A stretch of DNA of 64,000 bases, from NCBI RefSeq assembly GCF_013391695.1, contig NZ_JACBGH010000001.1:596166-660165 (forward strand), in the 5' to 3' direction. Under the pieces are notes generated by a model. That model ran no database searches. It was not told where the DNA came from and was given only the letters and a program-made list of their open reading frames with translations. A program made the position numbers and the translations under genes. This document shows, one piece after another, positions 47,428 to 56,325 of the stretch. Within the stretch, counting starts at the first letter, position 1, and every line of letters begins with the position of its first letter. This DNA comes from Thiomicrorhabdus cannonii (GTDB lineage Bacteria > Pseudomonadota > Gammaproteobacteria > Thiomicrospirales > Thiomicrospiraceae).

Positions 47428-48594
47428 CTACAGACGGATGCCGTGCGCTTTGACCGGCGCCGGTCGCGTCAATATCGGCCAGTAAAGCACACTCAGCCAC
47501 ATAAACGCCAAGACCCAGCCCCACTGCGCCACGCCGATCCACAAGGCGTAATGCGCCGCATCCCACCAGGGCAGAAAAATGCGCACCAGCGCCGTCAAGG
47601 CCAGCAGCACAAATACCCAAATCACCGTTTTAGGCGGCTCAAACACATTGCGCTGCGTATGCCCGAGTGCGATGCGCGCCAGTATGGCCGAACACAGCAG
47701 ACCGATTCCGCCTGCAGCCAGCGCATGCAGCGCCACCGTCAACGGCACCTTGCCCAGACCGACGCCGGCAAACAGCGCCATACCGAGAATCATAAAGGCA
47801 TAGGACAAATAAAGCGGCCACAACAGCACCACCTTCCAGATTCCCGGAAGATACCAGCGCCACAAGCGCCAGGCGTGCAATGCCGCCAGCAGCGCGGCAA
47901 CCACGACCATTGGCCAGCCTGTCGGCCACCAAATAGCCAGCAGCATTAATACCAGAAAAGCAGCCACAACGCTGCCGTCGAGCCACTTGGACTGTTTAAA
48001 AGGCTCGAGTCGCAGCGCCCGCTTGGTGAAAAACGGCAGCAGACGACGCATCATGGTCAGATTGATGGCCAACACCAGAAACAGCCCCAGCAAGGTGCCG
48101 ATATGCATGCCATGCTCTACCACGCCGAATGCTCCGCCATAAAAAACGCCGTTGGCGATCGCCAGCAACAGAAACTTGGCCGCCAAGCCGAGCTGCGGCC
48201 AGAGTTTCTGGCGCCACACCGGCCACATAAAATGCGCAAACAGGCCGAGCGTAAAGGCACTATCCAAGACGGCAATCCATACCAGCGGCACATCCAGCAA
48301 AAACCCCAGACGTGCCCCCAGCCATAAACCAAACAGTACCGCCAAAGGCCAGCCCGAGGCCGAATTGCCGCCCGACCAGTTCATGACCGCGGTCAGCAGA
48401 AACCCCGTGACCGTGGCCAAGGCATAACCAAAGACCATCTCATGAGCGTGCCACTGCACGCCAGCCACACCGGACAGACCTTCTGCTGTCGGGTAAAGCC
48501 TCCACCATGCCAGCATGGCCACCACGGCAAACAGCGCCGCTCCCATAAAAAAGGCGCGAAAGGCGCGCTCAAAGAAAAACCCCGGCATAGTCAT
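47428..48594 (-). CDS. nnrS: NnrS-family haem/copper membrane protein
   Basis: The 388-residue integral membrane protein has about 10-12 hydrophobic helices; MPGFFFERAFRAFFMGAALFAVVAMLAW, GVQWHAHEMVFGYALATVTGFLLTAVMNW and ARIALGHTQRNVF are characteristic. NnrS proteins protect against nitric-oxide and nitrosative stress. The promoter overlaps an NsrR operator in the gap to nsrR. The protein may start at the second ATG (48588), as two lie close together. Confidence 0.92.
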   Translation of the reverse strand: MTMPGFFFERAFRAFFMGAALFAVVAMLAWWRLYPTAEGLSGVAGVQWHAHEMVFGYALATVTGFLLTAVMNWSGGNSASGWPLAVLFGLWLGARLGFLLDVPLVWIAVLDSAFTLGLFAHFMWPVWRQKLWPQLGLAAKFLLLAIANGVFYGGAFGVVEHGMHIGTLLGLFLVLAINLTMMRRLLPFFTKRALRLEPFKQSKWLDGSVVAAFLVLMLLAIWWPTGWPMVVVAALLAALHAWRLWRWYLPGIWKVVLLWPLYLSYAFMILGMALFAGVGLGKVPLTVALHALAAGGIGLLCSAILARIALGHTQRNVFEPPKTVIWVFVLLALTALVRIFLPWWDAAHYALWIGVAQWGWVLAFMWLSVLYWPILTRPAPVKAHGIRL

Positions 48595-48613
48595 CCCGCA
48601 TTTGACCCGATAA

Positions 48614-48636
48614 AAGATTCATTCTATTTGAATCTT
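48614..48636. promoter_or_regulatory. NsrR operator between nnrS and nsrR
   Basis: AAGATTCA, 7 bases, TGAATCTT is a 23-bp inverted repeat with the length, spacing and outer bases of the known NsrR consensus (AAGATG-type 8-mers, 7-base spacer). It covers the -10 box of nnrS and the -35 region of nsrR. Confidence 0.9.
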
Positions 48637-48650
48637 TGAAATCCAGTCAA
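48621..48650 (-). promoter_or_regulatory. nnrS promoter
   Basis: On the minus strand TTGACT (48650-48645), 18 bases, TAGAAT (48626-48621). The -10 box lies within the NsrR operator, as expected for repression. Confidence 0.7.
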
Positions 48651-48657
48651 CTATAAT
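48629..48657 (+). promoter_or_regulatory. nsrR promoter
   Basis: TGAATC (48629-48634), 17 bases, TATAAT (48652-48657), 28 bases before the start codon. The weak -35 lies in the right arm of the operator, implying autorepression. Confidence 0.65.
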
Positions 48658-48685
48658 GACACTTTAACCCCAAGCGGAACCGCTT

Positions 48686-49165
48686 ATGCAACTGAGCAAA
48701 CACACCGACTATGCCTTTCGCGTATTGATCTATTTAGGCATGCAGCCCGAGCAAAACGGCGCGCAAATCAAAGAGATCGCCGAACGCTACGACATCTCGC
48801 GCGCGCACCTGATGAAAGTGGTACAAAAGCTCGCGCAACACGGCTTTATTGACGCCAAACGCGGTCAGGGAGGCGGTATTAAACCCAACAGGCCGGCTCA
48901 CCACATCAACTGCCGGGAGGTCATCGAAACCATGGAGGCCGTGCTCACCCCCATCAACTGCCAAACGCCGCCCTGCCTGATTCGCGGCGAATGCCGTCTG
49001 GCCGGCTACCTGCACGCCGCCCAACAGGCCTTTCTGACACAGATGCAACACTATACTTTAGCCGACTTGCTGACGCCTGCACTGCAGACACCGCTGCAAA
49101 CACCGCTCCATGAAGTCAGATTTGATTCAAACGCCAATAACAGCAGACCCGCTGGCGGGAAATAA
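48686..49165 (+). CDS. nsrR: Rrf2-family nitric-oxide-sensing repressor NsrR
   Basis: The 159-residue protein has an N-terminal winged helix (MQLSKHTDYAFRVLIYLG, YDISRAHLMKVVQKLAQHGFIDAKRGQGGG) and a cluster of three cysteines in INCQTPPCLIRGEC (C-x4-C-x5-C), the [Fe-S] ligands of NsrR. Nitric oxide destroys the cluster and lifts repression. The operator and divergent nnrS confirm this assignment over IscR or RsrR. A terminator overlaps its stop codon. Confidence 0.93.
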   Translation: MQLSKHTDYAFRVLIYLGMQPEQNGAQIKEIAERYDISRAHLMKVVQKLAQHGFIDAKRGQGGGIKPNRPAHHINCREVIETMEAVLTPINCQTPPCLIRGECRLAGYLHAAQQAFLTQMQHYTLADLLTPALQTPLQTPLHEVRFDSNANNSRPAGGK

Positions 49166-49193
49166 AAAACGCCGGACGAAGCCGGCGTTTTTT
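49164..49193. terminator. Bidirectional terminator between nsrR and the UPF0114 gene
   Basis: A 12-bp perfect stem (AAAAAACGCCGG with its complement) and 6-base loop has A and T runs on the two sides, so it can end transcription from both converging genes. Confidence 0.92.
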
Positions 49194-49227
49194 GCATGAT
49201 TTAACAGAAGACTCTGTTGACGGAAAA

Positions 49228-49818
49228 TTAGTGGTGGCTATAGGCCTTATGCGACAGAAACAACGCCAACGCCACCAGCATAATCGCCAAGGAGTAATAC
49301 AGCAACTCCAGCGGGCCGGTCGGTTTCAGGAAAATCGCCTGCTCGAAGAACATCACCACCAGAATCATCAGAATCACTTTGGCCAGTTTGTCTTTCAAAT
49401 CATCCAGCGAGTTGATCATCAGAATCTTGCTGGAGCTATTGCCGGCCGCCAGATCGATCTTGGAAATGAACAGTTCATACAGACCCAACGAGAAGATCAG
49501 CATAATCGCCCCCAGCAAAAAGCCATCGACCGAGCCAACCACGTGTGCCACCGTCTGCGCTTTCAACGTGGCGCGATCGGCATCACCCAACTCGTGATAA
49601 TGGGTCAAATGGGCGATGGTGTAAAACACATCGACCGAGGTGGTGTAGAAAATCGCAAAGGCGGTCAGCAAACTGGCGACAACCGCCACCATCACCACAA
49701 AACGGCTATTCCAAAGCACACGCTCCAGCGTACTTTCAAAAAAGCCCTGCTTGACCGGTTCACACACAAATTGCGTGCCGTTGAGTTCCACTTCTTTTTC
49801 TTGTTGCGGACTTGCCAT
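49228..49818 (-). CDS. YqhA-family (UPF0114) membrane protein
   Basis: The 196-residue protein has three to four hydrophobic helices (FVVMVAVVASLLTAFAIFYTTSV, FLLGAIMLIFSLGLYELFISK, VILMILVVMFFEQAIF, LLYYSLAIMLVALALFLS). KIDLA and SLDDLKDKLAKVILMILVVMFFE are the features I link to UPF0114/YqhA. Function is unknown. It follows hslV by 28 bases. Confidence 0.82.
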   Translation of the reverse strand: MASPQQEKEVELNGTQFVCEPVKQGFFESTLERVLWNSRFVVMVAVVASLLTAFAIFYTTSVDVFYTIAHLTHYHELGDADRATLKAQTVAHVVGSVDGFLLGAIMLIFSLGLYELFISKIDLAAGNSSSKILMINSLDDLKDKLAKVILMILVVMFFEQAIFLKPTGPLELLYYSLAIMLVALALFLSHKAYSHH

Positions 49819-49846
49819 CAGCTTTTCCTCACTTTTAAGACACCTA

Positions 49847-50389
49847 TCAGGCGTTCAGACTTTCAATCGTAAAATTATGATTTGTGTAGATGCACAGATC
49901 AGCGGCCACGGTCAGCGCCTTTTCGACGATCTGCAGCGCGCTTAAATCGGTGTTGTCCATCAACGCCTGGGCGGCGGCATGGGCGTAATTGCCGCCGGAG
50001 CCGATGGCGATAAAATCGTGCTGCGGTTCGATCACATCGCCGGTGCCGGAAATCAGCAACATATTGTCCTTGTCGGCCACCAGCATCATCGCCTCCAACT
50101 TGCGCAAGGCGCGATCGGTACGCCAGTCCTTGGCCATCTCCACCGCCGCACGCATCAATTGGCCATTATGAGACTGCAAACGCCCCTCAAAACGCTCAAA
50201 CAAGGTAAAGGCATCGGCCGTCGCCCCGGCAAAACCGGCCAGAATCTGACCGTTGTAAAGACGACGCACCTTGCGGGCGTTGCCTTTCATGACCACATGA
50301 CCCAACGTCACCTGGCCGTCACCGCCGATCACCATTTCGCCATTGCGTTTGGCGCATAAAATCGTTGTACCGTGAAATGACATCTTCAT
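49847..50389 (-). CDS. hslV: ATP-dependent protease subunit HslV (ClpQ)
   Basis: This is the proteasome-like peptidase of the HslUV complex. The short propeptide MKMSFHG precedes the catalytic Thr of [52 protein letters not shown] and [16 protein letters not shown] follow. Length is normal at 180. In most gammaproteobacteria hslU follows directly; here hslU is 3.4 kb away on the other strand. The usual xerC upstream neighbour remains, with a pilin-like gene between. Confidence 0.96.
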   Translation of the reverse strand: MKMSFHGTTILCAKRNGEMVIGGDGQVTLGHVVMKGNARKVRRLYNGQILAGFAGATADAFTLFERFEGRLQSHNGQLMRAAVEMAKDWRTDRALRKLEAMMLVADKDNMLLISGTGDVIEPQHDFIAIGSGGNYAHAAAQALMDNTDLSALQIVEKALTVAADLCIYTNHNFTIESLNA

Positions 50390-50470
50390 TCCTTAGCTGT
50401 TTTAAATCTGCCCGCTATTCTATCTGAAAACGCCCTGCGAAACGAGGCCAACAAAGCTAACGGCCGATTT

Positions 50471-51010
50471 TTAGGAAAGCAGCATGCACAATTGCGAGCC
50501 GTTGAGTGTGTATTTAACATCCCCTGAGGAGCGGCCGGCATCGTCCAGCCGCAACTCTATCGAGCGCGCCAACTCCACATCAATATCGGTAATGCAGAGC
50601 TGGTTGCGGCCGGCAATCAGTCCATAGTTGGCGCCGCTGCCGCCGCCCCAGGTGGCTTTGAAAGCACTGCCGATTCCCGGCTCCAACACTAGAGTCTGCG
50701 TAAACCCGGAACGATACAGGTCGTAAAAAAGGCCTTCCGTCGAGTTTTGCAGGGTCGATAAAACCGTTTTGAAACGTCCCGGATGCGCGGCATCTTCGCC
50801 CGGCAAGTGCCCGTAGCGGTCTTTGTAGAGGAGAAAAGCGCTATGCAACCCTTTCATGGTTCTGAGGTCGCGCTGCAACCTGGCGTTATCGATAAAGGCG
50901 ATGCCTTTCAACAGGACGGTGATGAGCATCCCCAGAATCACGAGTCCCACCGCCAACTCGACCACGGTATAACCTTGCTGACGGACAGCGTGACATCGGC
51001 AATTTAACAT
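50471..51010 (-). CDS. Type IV pilin/pseudopilin-like protein
   Basis: A class III signal peptide is visible: a basic leader, then QQGYTVVELAVGLVILGMLITVLL with the prepilin cleavage Gly-Tyr and the Glu at position +5. The 150-residue mature part has a helix (ARLQRDLRTMKGLHSAFLLYKDRYGHLPG, as in minor pilins) and two late cysteines (Cys in QLCITDI and QLCMLLS). It is an orphan: no other pilus gene is near. GGAGG lies 7 bases before ATG 51010. It interrupts the usual xerC-hslV order. Confidence 0.85.
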   Translation of the reverse strand: MLNCRCHAVRQQGYTVVELAVGLVILGMLITVLLKGIAFIDNARLQRDLRTMKGLHSAFLLYKDRYGHLPGEDAAHPGRFKTVLSTLQNSTEGLFYDLYRSGFTQTLVLEPGIGSAFKATWGGGSGANYGLIAGRNQLCITDIDVELARSIELRLDDAGRSSGDVKYTLNGSQLCMLLS

Positions 51011-51114
51011 CGGAAACCTCCGTCGCTAAATGCGAAAAGACAAAATAAGACATATTGCTTAATAAGCGTATTTACGCACTATAATCCGTAAGCAGTTAAA
51101 AATAAAGCAAAACG

Positions 51115-52086
51115 TTAATCGCGTTTTTTGGCGCGGGGATGCGCCTGGTCGTAGACTTGGGCGAGATGCTGCAGATCGAGCTTGGTGTAGATTTGTGTGG
51201 TGGACAGATTGGCGTGGCCGAGCATCTCCTGCACGGCGCGCAGGTCGCCGCTGGATTCGAGCACATGGGTGGCGCAGGCGTGACGCAGGCGGTGCGGCGA
51301 CATCTTGGTAGGCAACCCGGCCTGTTGAGTTTTTTTGTCGAGCCGAAGCTGGATGCTGCGCACCCCCAAACGGTTGCCGTGGCGATTCACAAACACCGCC
51401 TGTTCATCGGCCTGGGCGACATCGGCGCGGATTTTCAGCCAAGCCTGCAAGGCCGCTTGCGCTTTACTGCCGACCGGTGCGAGCCGCACCTTCTGGCCTT
51501 TACCCAAGACGCGCACCCAGCCGGCGTGCAGCTGGTCCAGCCCGGGGCTTAAGTCGAGGCCGGCACATTCCGATACACGCAATCCGGCCGAATAGAGCAG
51601 TTCAAACACCGCCTGGTCGCGCACGTCCTGCCAGGTTGCCAGCGGCTGCTCCAACAGGGTTTGGGTCAAATCCACATCCAGACTTTTCGGCAAGGGTTGC
51701 GGCTGTTTGGGGGCTTTGACGCCTTTGGCGGGATTTTTCAGCACCCGCTCCGCCTCCAGCAGAAAATCATAGAAACTGCGCAAGGCGGAAAGCTGGCGCG
51801 CCAGCGTGCGCGGACAGATGCCTTGTTTGACGCGAAAACTCAGAAAAGCACGCACCGCCTGCGAATCGATAGCCTGCCAATCACGGAATTCCGCCACGGA
51901 CCCGGCCTGTTGAGTTTTTTCTGGGCCATGTTCGCCCAACAGATAAAAGTGTAGAAAATCGTGCAGATCACGCCCGTAGTTTAATTGGGTGTGCGGCGAA
52001 CGGTTCTGGCGGCGCAACTCGGTTACAAACGCCCGGATATCGGCATTATCCGTACAAGAAGAGTCTGACGGCGCGCGCTTACTCAT
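51115..52086 (-). CDS. xerC: Tyrosine recombinase XerC
   Basis: XerC resolves chromosome dimers at dif with XerD. The N-terminal SAM-like domain ([22 protein letters not shown]) precedes the catalytic domain with Arg in [29 protein letters not shown] (nucleophile Tyr). ATG 52086 gives 323 residues; the frame extends to 52215, but that part overlaps the DUF484 gene. Two copies of the dispersed repeat lie inside the gene (51315-51336 and 51900-51920), read as KTQQAG, in loops where E. coli XerC has no such residues. Its place after dapF and DUF484 is the standard one. Confidence 0.94.
   Translation of the reverse strand: MSKRAPSDSSCTDNADIRAFVTELRRQNRSPHTQLNYGRDLHDFLHFYLLGEHGPEKTQQAGSVAEFRDWQAIDSQAVRAFLSFRVKQGICPRTLARQLSALRSFYDFLLEAERVLKNPAKGVKAPKQPQPLPKSLDVDLTQTLLEQPLATWQDVRDQAVFELLYSAGLRVSECAGLDLSPGLDQLHAGWVRVLGKGQKVRLAPVGSKAQAALQAWLKIRADVAQADEQAVFVNRHGNRLGVRSIQLRLDKKTQQAGLPTKMSPHRLRHACATHVLESSGDLRAVQEMLGHANLSTTQIYTKLDLQHLAQVYDQAHPRAKKRD
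51315..51336 (+). repeat. Dispersed repeat copy 2 (inside xerC)
   Basis: ACCCGGCCTGTTGAGTTTT core extended by three T; in xerC it reads KKTQQAGL. Confidence 0.75.
51900..51920 (+). repeat. Dispersed repeat copy 3 (inside xerC)
   Basis: ACCCGGCCTGTTGAGTTTT core with two more T; in xerC it reads EKTQQAGS. Confidence 0.75.
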
Positions 52087-52094
52087 CGCTCGGT

Positions 52095-52772
52095 TCAACG
52101 GACAAACAGATGGCTCAAACGCGCGGTGATCATTTCGGCCATGATTCGGAGAAAATAGGTGCCCAGATTGGGATGGAAACGGTCGGTGCTGCTGCCCAGC
52201 GCCAACACCCCCCAAACGCGGTCTTCGCCCAGCGGCAAGAGACAGACCGAATGCATCGGCTTGTCGGTATGGAACAGCCCTTTCTGCCAGTGGTCTTCCA
52301 GCAGCCCGCAGGCCGGCTCCTCGGGACGCAGAGTGCCTTTGAGGGTTTCCGCCCAGGTCTGGCTGATGCCCAGTTGCATCATGCCGTGCAGGCTGATGGC
52401 CGGCATTTCCCAGGTCACCAGCGAAACCTCTTCCACATCAAAACGCTGCTGCATCTCTTGAATAATGCAGTCCACCGCCGCCTGCTCGCCACGGCTCGCC
52501 ATCAGCGCCTTGGTAAATTCCTTGACCTTGTTGAGCAACTGGCCGTTTTCGCCGGCGATATTAATCAGCGTATCGACTTCCACCTGCAACTCGTCGCGCT
52601 GCTTGCGCAGCTGGTAGATCTGGCGCTCCAGCAAAGAGACGGCGCGGCCGGTTTCCGGATGCGGGATGCTCAACTCGTCGAGCAGATTGGGAAATACATG
52701 AAAGAACTCGCGGTTGCGGTTCAAGAAATTAGCCACGTCCTCTTCATGGATATCGTTCAACAGGCTCGACAT
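52095..52772 (-). CDS. DUF484 family protein (GAF-like)
   Basis: The 225-residue protein begins MSSLLNDIHEEDVANFLNRNREFFHVFPNLLDEL, the usual DUF484 opening, then ERQIYQLRKQRDELQVEVDTLI (coiled coil) and a C-terminal GAF-like domain (WGVLALGSSTDRFHPNLGTYFLRIMAEMI). Function is unknown; it is a constant partner of dapF and xerC. ATG 52772 is preferred over 52802. It starts 4 bases after dapF ends. Confidence 0.9.
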   Translation of the reverse strand: MSSLLNDIHEEDVANFLNRNREFFHVFPNLLDELSIPHPETGRAVSLLERQIYQLRKQRDELQVEVDTLINIAGENGQLLNKVKEFTKALMASRGEQAAVDCIIQEMQQRFDVEEVSLVTWEMPAISLHGMMQLGISQTWAETLKGTLRPEEPACGLLEDHWQKGLFHTDKPMHSVCLLPLGEDRVWGVLALGSSTDRFHPNLGTYFLRIMAEMITARLSHLFVR

Positions 52773-52776
52773 ACAC

Positions 52777-53613
52777 TCACTCCTCCGGCAACTCGCCTTC
52801 AAAAACCGTTACCGCCGGGCCGCTCATCCACACCGGCGCATCGCGCTCACCGTTCCAGGCGATTTTCAGATCGCCGCCCGGCAGGGACACCGTGACCTCG
52901 TCGGCCACCTCGCCCCAGTTGCGGTACACCACCATCGCCGCACAAGCGCCGGTGCCGCACGCCAGGGTCTCCGCCGCGCCGCGTTCATAGACGCGCAGTT
53001 TGATGTGGTTGGCATTCAGACGCTCGGCAAAGCCGACATTGACGCGCTCCGGAAACGCCCGGTGCGATTCGATGGCTGCGCCGATTTTGTCAACCGGCGC
53101 ACGGCCGATATCGGCCACACGCAGCACCGCATGCGGGTTGCCCATCGACACGGCGCCGATTTCAAACTCTTCGCCCAACACGTCCAACGCGTAATGTTCC
53201 CGCTCGGCGGGCATGGTAAACGGCAAACTTTGCGGATGGAAATTGGGCGCGCCCATATTGACGCGAATCCAGCCGTTCTCCTCGACATACAGCACAATAA
53301 TGCCGGAGGCGGTTTCCACGGTGATTTCGGTCTTGTCGGTCAGCCCTTTGTCATACACGAATTTGGCGAAACAGCGCGCGCCGTTGCCGCACTGCTGCAC
53401 TTCGGAGCCGTCGGCGTTGAAAATGCGGTAACGGAAATCCACATTCGGCGTCGAGGTCGCTTCCACCACCAGCAGCTGGTCAAAACCGATCCCGAAATGA
53501 CGGTCCGCCCAGGCACGCACCCGCTGCGTCTGCAAGTCGAGCGACTGATTGATCGCATCAATCACCATAAAATCGTTACCCAAGCCGTGCATTTTGGTGA
53601 ACTTTAGGCCCAT
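52777..53613 (-). CDS. dapF: Diaminopimelate epimerase
   Basis: The enzyme converts LL- to meso-diaminopimelate for lysine and peptidoglycan. FTKMHGLGNDFMVID opens the protein; the two catalytic cysteines are in QQCGNGARCFAKF and ETLACGTGACAAMV. Length 278 is normal. It heads the minus-strand unit dapF-DUF484-xerC and is divergent from hslU. Confidence 0.97.
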   Translation of the reverse strand: MGLKFTKMHGLGNDFMVIDAINQSLDLQTQRVRAWADRHFGIGFDQLLVVEATSTPNVDFRYRIFNADGSEVQQCGNGARCFAKFVYDKGLTDKTEITVETASGIIVLYVEENGWIRVNMGAPNFHPQSLPFTMPAEREHYALDVLGEEFEIGAVSMGNPHAVLRVADIGRAPVDKIGAAIESHRAFPERVNVGFAERLNANHIKLRVYERGAAETLACGTGACAAMVVYRNWGEVADEVTVSLPGGDLKIAWNGERDAPVWMSGPAVTVFEGELPEE

Positions 53614-53698
53614 TTCCGCGTTTTCCTTGTGTGTTCAGGGTTTAAAACGACAAATCTATCACGCGCACAGGGAATACGCAAACGCCGCCAATTTGCTT

Positions 53699-53767
53699 TA
53701 TAATGCCTGCATTCTTTATTTTTTAATTGTTTTGTAGCAAGCCCGCCAGATACCGGGGCTTTGTTTT
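53699..53767 (+). promoter_or_regulatory. Possible hslU promoter and leader hairpin
   Basis: A TATAAT box is at 53699-53704 with no good -35. Downstream, before the hslU start, AAGCCC (53739-53744) pairs with GGGCTT (53756-53761), followed by TTGTTTTTG, like a small terminator or attenuator. I see no sigma-32 promoter. Confidence 0.4.
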
Positions 53768-53799
53768 TGAAAAAACCAGCAGGATTCGATGTTGCCATG

Positions 53800-55116
53800 A
53801 TGACGCCTAAAGAGATTGTTCACGCTCTGGACACCCACATTGTCGGCCAAAGCGACGCCAAACGCGCCGTTGCCATTGCATTGCGCAACCGTTGGCGCCG
53901 CGCCCAACTCAGCGAAGAGTTGCGCCACGAAGTCACCCCCAAAAACATCCTGATGATCGGCCCGACCGGCGTGGGCAAAACCGAAATCGCGCGGCGTTTG
54001 GCCAAACTCGCCAACGCCCCTTTCCTGAAGATTGAAGCGACCAAATTCACCGAAGTCGGTTATGTGGGCCGCGACGTCGATTCGATTATCCGCGACCTGA
54101 TGGAAAGCGCCATCAAAATGACACGCGAACAAGCCATGCAGCGCGTGCAGCGCCAGGCCGAAGATGCCGCCGAGGAACGTATTTTGGACATCCTGCTGCC
54201 GCCGGCGCGCGGCCGCGAAGCCGATAGCTACGACAACATGGCCGACACCCGCCAGAAATTCCGCAAGCGTCTGCGCGAGGGCGATCTGGACAACAAAGAG
54301 ATCGAAGTCAATGTCAGCGCCGCACCGGCGCAGGTGGAGATTCTCGGCGCACCCGGTCTGGAGGAGATGACCCAGCAGCTGCAAGGCCTGTTCGAGGGCA
54401 TGAACCAAGGCAAAAAAGAGAAGCGCAAAATGCCGATCAAACAAGCCTTGAAAGCGCTGACCGAAGAGGAAGCGCAACGCCTCATCAGCGACGAGGACAT
54501 CAAATCGCAGGCCATCGAAGCGGTCGAACAGCACGGCATCGTCTTTATCGACGAGATCGACAAGGTCGCCAAACGCCAGGAAACCAGCGGCGGCGATGTC
54601 TCGCGCGAAGGCGTGCAGCGCGACCTGCTGCCGTTAATTGAAGGCTGCACCGTTTCCACCAAATACGGCATGATCAAAACCGACCATATTCTGTTCATCG
54701 CCTCGGGCGCTTTCCATCTGACCAAGCCGTCCGACCTGATTCCGGAGCTGCAGGGCCGTCTGCCGATTCGCGTGGAACTGCAATCGCTTAAAGTGGAGGA
54801 TTTCGTGCGCATCCTCACCGAGCCGAAAGCCGCTTTGACCACGCAGGCGATTGAACTGCTGAAAACCGAAGGGGTCAGTCTGAACTTTACCGAAGGCGGC
54901 ATCCAGCGTCTGGCGGAGATCGCCTATCAGGTCAACGAAACCACCGAAAACATCGGCGCGCGCCGCCTGCATACGGTGCTGGAACGCCTGCTGGAGGATA
55001 TTTCGTTTGAGGCCGCCGACATGCGCGGCGCCCATGTCGAAATCACCCCGCAGTTTGTCGAGGAACGTTTGGGGCAGCTGGCGCAGAACCAGGATCTGTC
55101 GCAATACATTTTGTAA
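53800..55116 (+). CDS. hslU: HslUV protease ATPase subunit (ClpY)
   Basis: This AAA+ unfoldase feeds HslV. It starts [34 protein letters not shown]; Walker [10 protein letters not shown], pore motif GYVGRDV, Walker B FIDEIDK and the C-terminal LSQYIL tail that activates HslV are all present. 438 residues is normal. The frame is open back to 53761, but ATG 53800 (or the adjacent 53797) gives the family start. It is separated from hslV and leads the ubi operon side. Confidence 0.96.
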   Translation: MTPKEIVHALDTHIVGQSDAKRAVAIALRNRWRRAQLSEELRHEVTPKNILMIGPTGVGKTEIARRLAKLANAPFLKIEATKFTEVGYVGRDVDSIIRDLMESAIKMTREQAMQRVQRQAEDAAEERILDILLPPARGREADSYDNMADTRQKFRKRLREGDLDNKEIEVNVSAAPAQVEILGAPGLEEMTQQLQGLFEGMNQGKKEKRKMPIKQALKALTEEEAQRLISDEDIKSQAIEAVEQHGIVFIDEIDKVAKRQETSGGDVSREGVQRDLLPLIEGCTVSTKYGMIKTDHILFIASGAFHLTKPSDLIPELQGRLPIRVELQSLKVEDFVRILTEPKAALTTQAIELLKTEGVSLNFTEGGIQRLAEIAYQVNETTENIGARRLHTVLERLLEDISFEAADMRGAHVEITPQFVEERLGQLAQNQDLSQYIL

Positions 55117-55138
55117 GCGGTTCATAAAAGATAACACC

Positions 55139-55525
55139 ATGCCCCACCCGACCGACATAAAACTGCACCAACTCTCGCGCAAGCTGGAAATCGCCTTCGA
55201 CAACGGCGAACGCTTTGAATTGCCGTGCGAATACCTGCGCGTCTATTCGCAGTCGGCCGAAGTGACCGGCCATGCGCCGGGGCAGGAAGTGCTGCAGGTC
55301 GGCAAGCAAAACGTCAATATCGACGACATCACGCCGGTGGGCAATTACGCCATCAAGCTGCATTTTGACGACGGCCACGACACCGGCCTCTACACCTGGG
55401 AACGCCTGTACGACCTGGGCAAACATTACGACCGATACTGGGTGGACTATCTGCGCCGCCTGATGCGCGCCGGTCACGACCACGCCGATTTGCAGGCGCT
55501 CAAAAACCAAAGCGGCCAACGTTAA
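55139..55525 (+). CDS. DUF971 protein (gamma-butyrobetaine hydroxylase-like N-terminal domain)
   Basis: The 128-residue protein has IKLHQLSRKLEIAFDNGERFELPCEYLRVYSQSAEV and DITPVGNYAIKLHFDDGHDTGLYTWERLYDLG, the core of the DUF971 family. Its role is not established; it commonly lies between hslU and ubiE in gammaproteobacteria, as here. ATG 55139 follows the hslU stop by 22 bases. Confidence 0.92.
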   Translation: MPHPTDIKLHQLSRKLEIAFDNGERFELPCEYLRVYSQSAEVTGHAPGQEVLQVGKQNVNIDDITPVGNYAIKLHFDDGHDTGLYTWERLYDLGKHYDRYWVDYLRRLMRAGHDHADLQALKNQSGQR

Positions 55526-55562
55526 TAGATGGCTAACACAAAGCTAAAAAGAGGCTAACAAG

Positions 55563-56315
55563 ATGAATCAATCCAAAAAAACCATCGATTTCGGCTTTAG
55601 TGAAGTGCCGCTGGAGGAGAAGGTCAAACGCGTCAAAGGCGTGTTCGATTCGGTCGCCGGCAAATACGACGTGATGAACGATGTGATGTCGCTCGGCATC
55701 CACCGCCTGTGGAAACGTCATACCATCGAACTGAGCGGCGTGCGCCCCGGGCAAACCGTGCTCGATCTGGCCGGCGGCACCGGCGATCTGACCAAAGCCT
55801 TTGCCAAACGCGTCGGCAAGAGTGGCCGCGTGGTGCTGGCCGACATCAACGAAAGCATGGTACGTGTCGGCCGCGACCGCCTGATCAACGAAGGCATTGC
55901 CGGCAATGTGGAGTACACCATCACCAATGCCGAGGCGTTGGCGTTTCCCGACAACACCTTCGATTTGGCCACCATCGCCTTTGGGCTTCGCAATGTCACC
56001 AACAAAGACAAGGCGCTGGCCGAACTGTATCGCGTTTTGAAACCGGGCGGGCAACTGATGGTGCTGGAATTTTCCAAAGTGACCCAGCCGCTGCTGGCCA
56101 AAGCCTACGACTTCTACTCCTTTAATATCCTGCCGAAAATGGGCAAGCTGATTGCCGACGACGAGGCAAGTTACCAGTACCTGGCCGAATCGATCCGCAT
56201 GCATCCCGATCAGGATACCTTGAAGCAGATGATGCTGGATGCCGGTTTCGACAAGGCCGACTACCTCAATATGAATGAAGGCATCGTCGCCCTGCACCGC
56301 GGCTGGAAATATTGA
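55563..56315 (+). CDS. ubiE: Ubiquinone/menaquinone C-methyltransferase UbiE
   Basis: This SAM methyltransferase acts on benzoquinol (and menaquinol) precursors. [34 protein letters not shown] is the family start; [12 protein letters not shown] is motif I and [20 protein letters not shown] motif III. Length 250 equals E. coli UbiE. First of the ubiE-ubiJ-ubiB unit. Confidence 0.97.
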   Translation: MNQSKKTIDFGFSEVPLEEKVKRVKGVFDSVAGKYDVMNDVMSLGIHRLWKRHTIELSGVRPGQTVLDLAGGTGDLTKAFAKRVGKSGRVVLADINESMVRVGRDRLINEGIAGNVEYTITNAEALAFPDNTFDLATIAFGLRNVTNKDKALAELYRVLKPGGQLMVLEFSKVTQPLLAKAYDFYSFNILPKMGKLIADDEASYQYLAESIRMHPDQDTLKQMMLDAGFDKADYLNMNEGIVALHRGWKY

Positions 56316-56325
56316 GGACGCCGCC

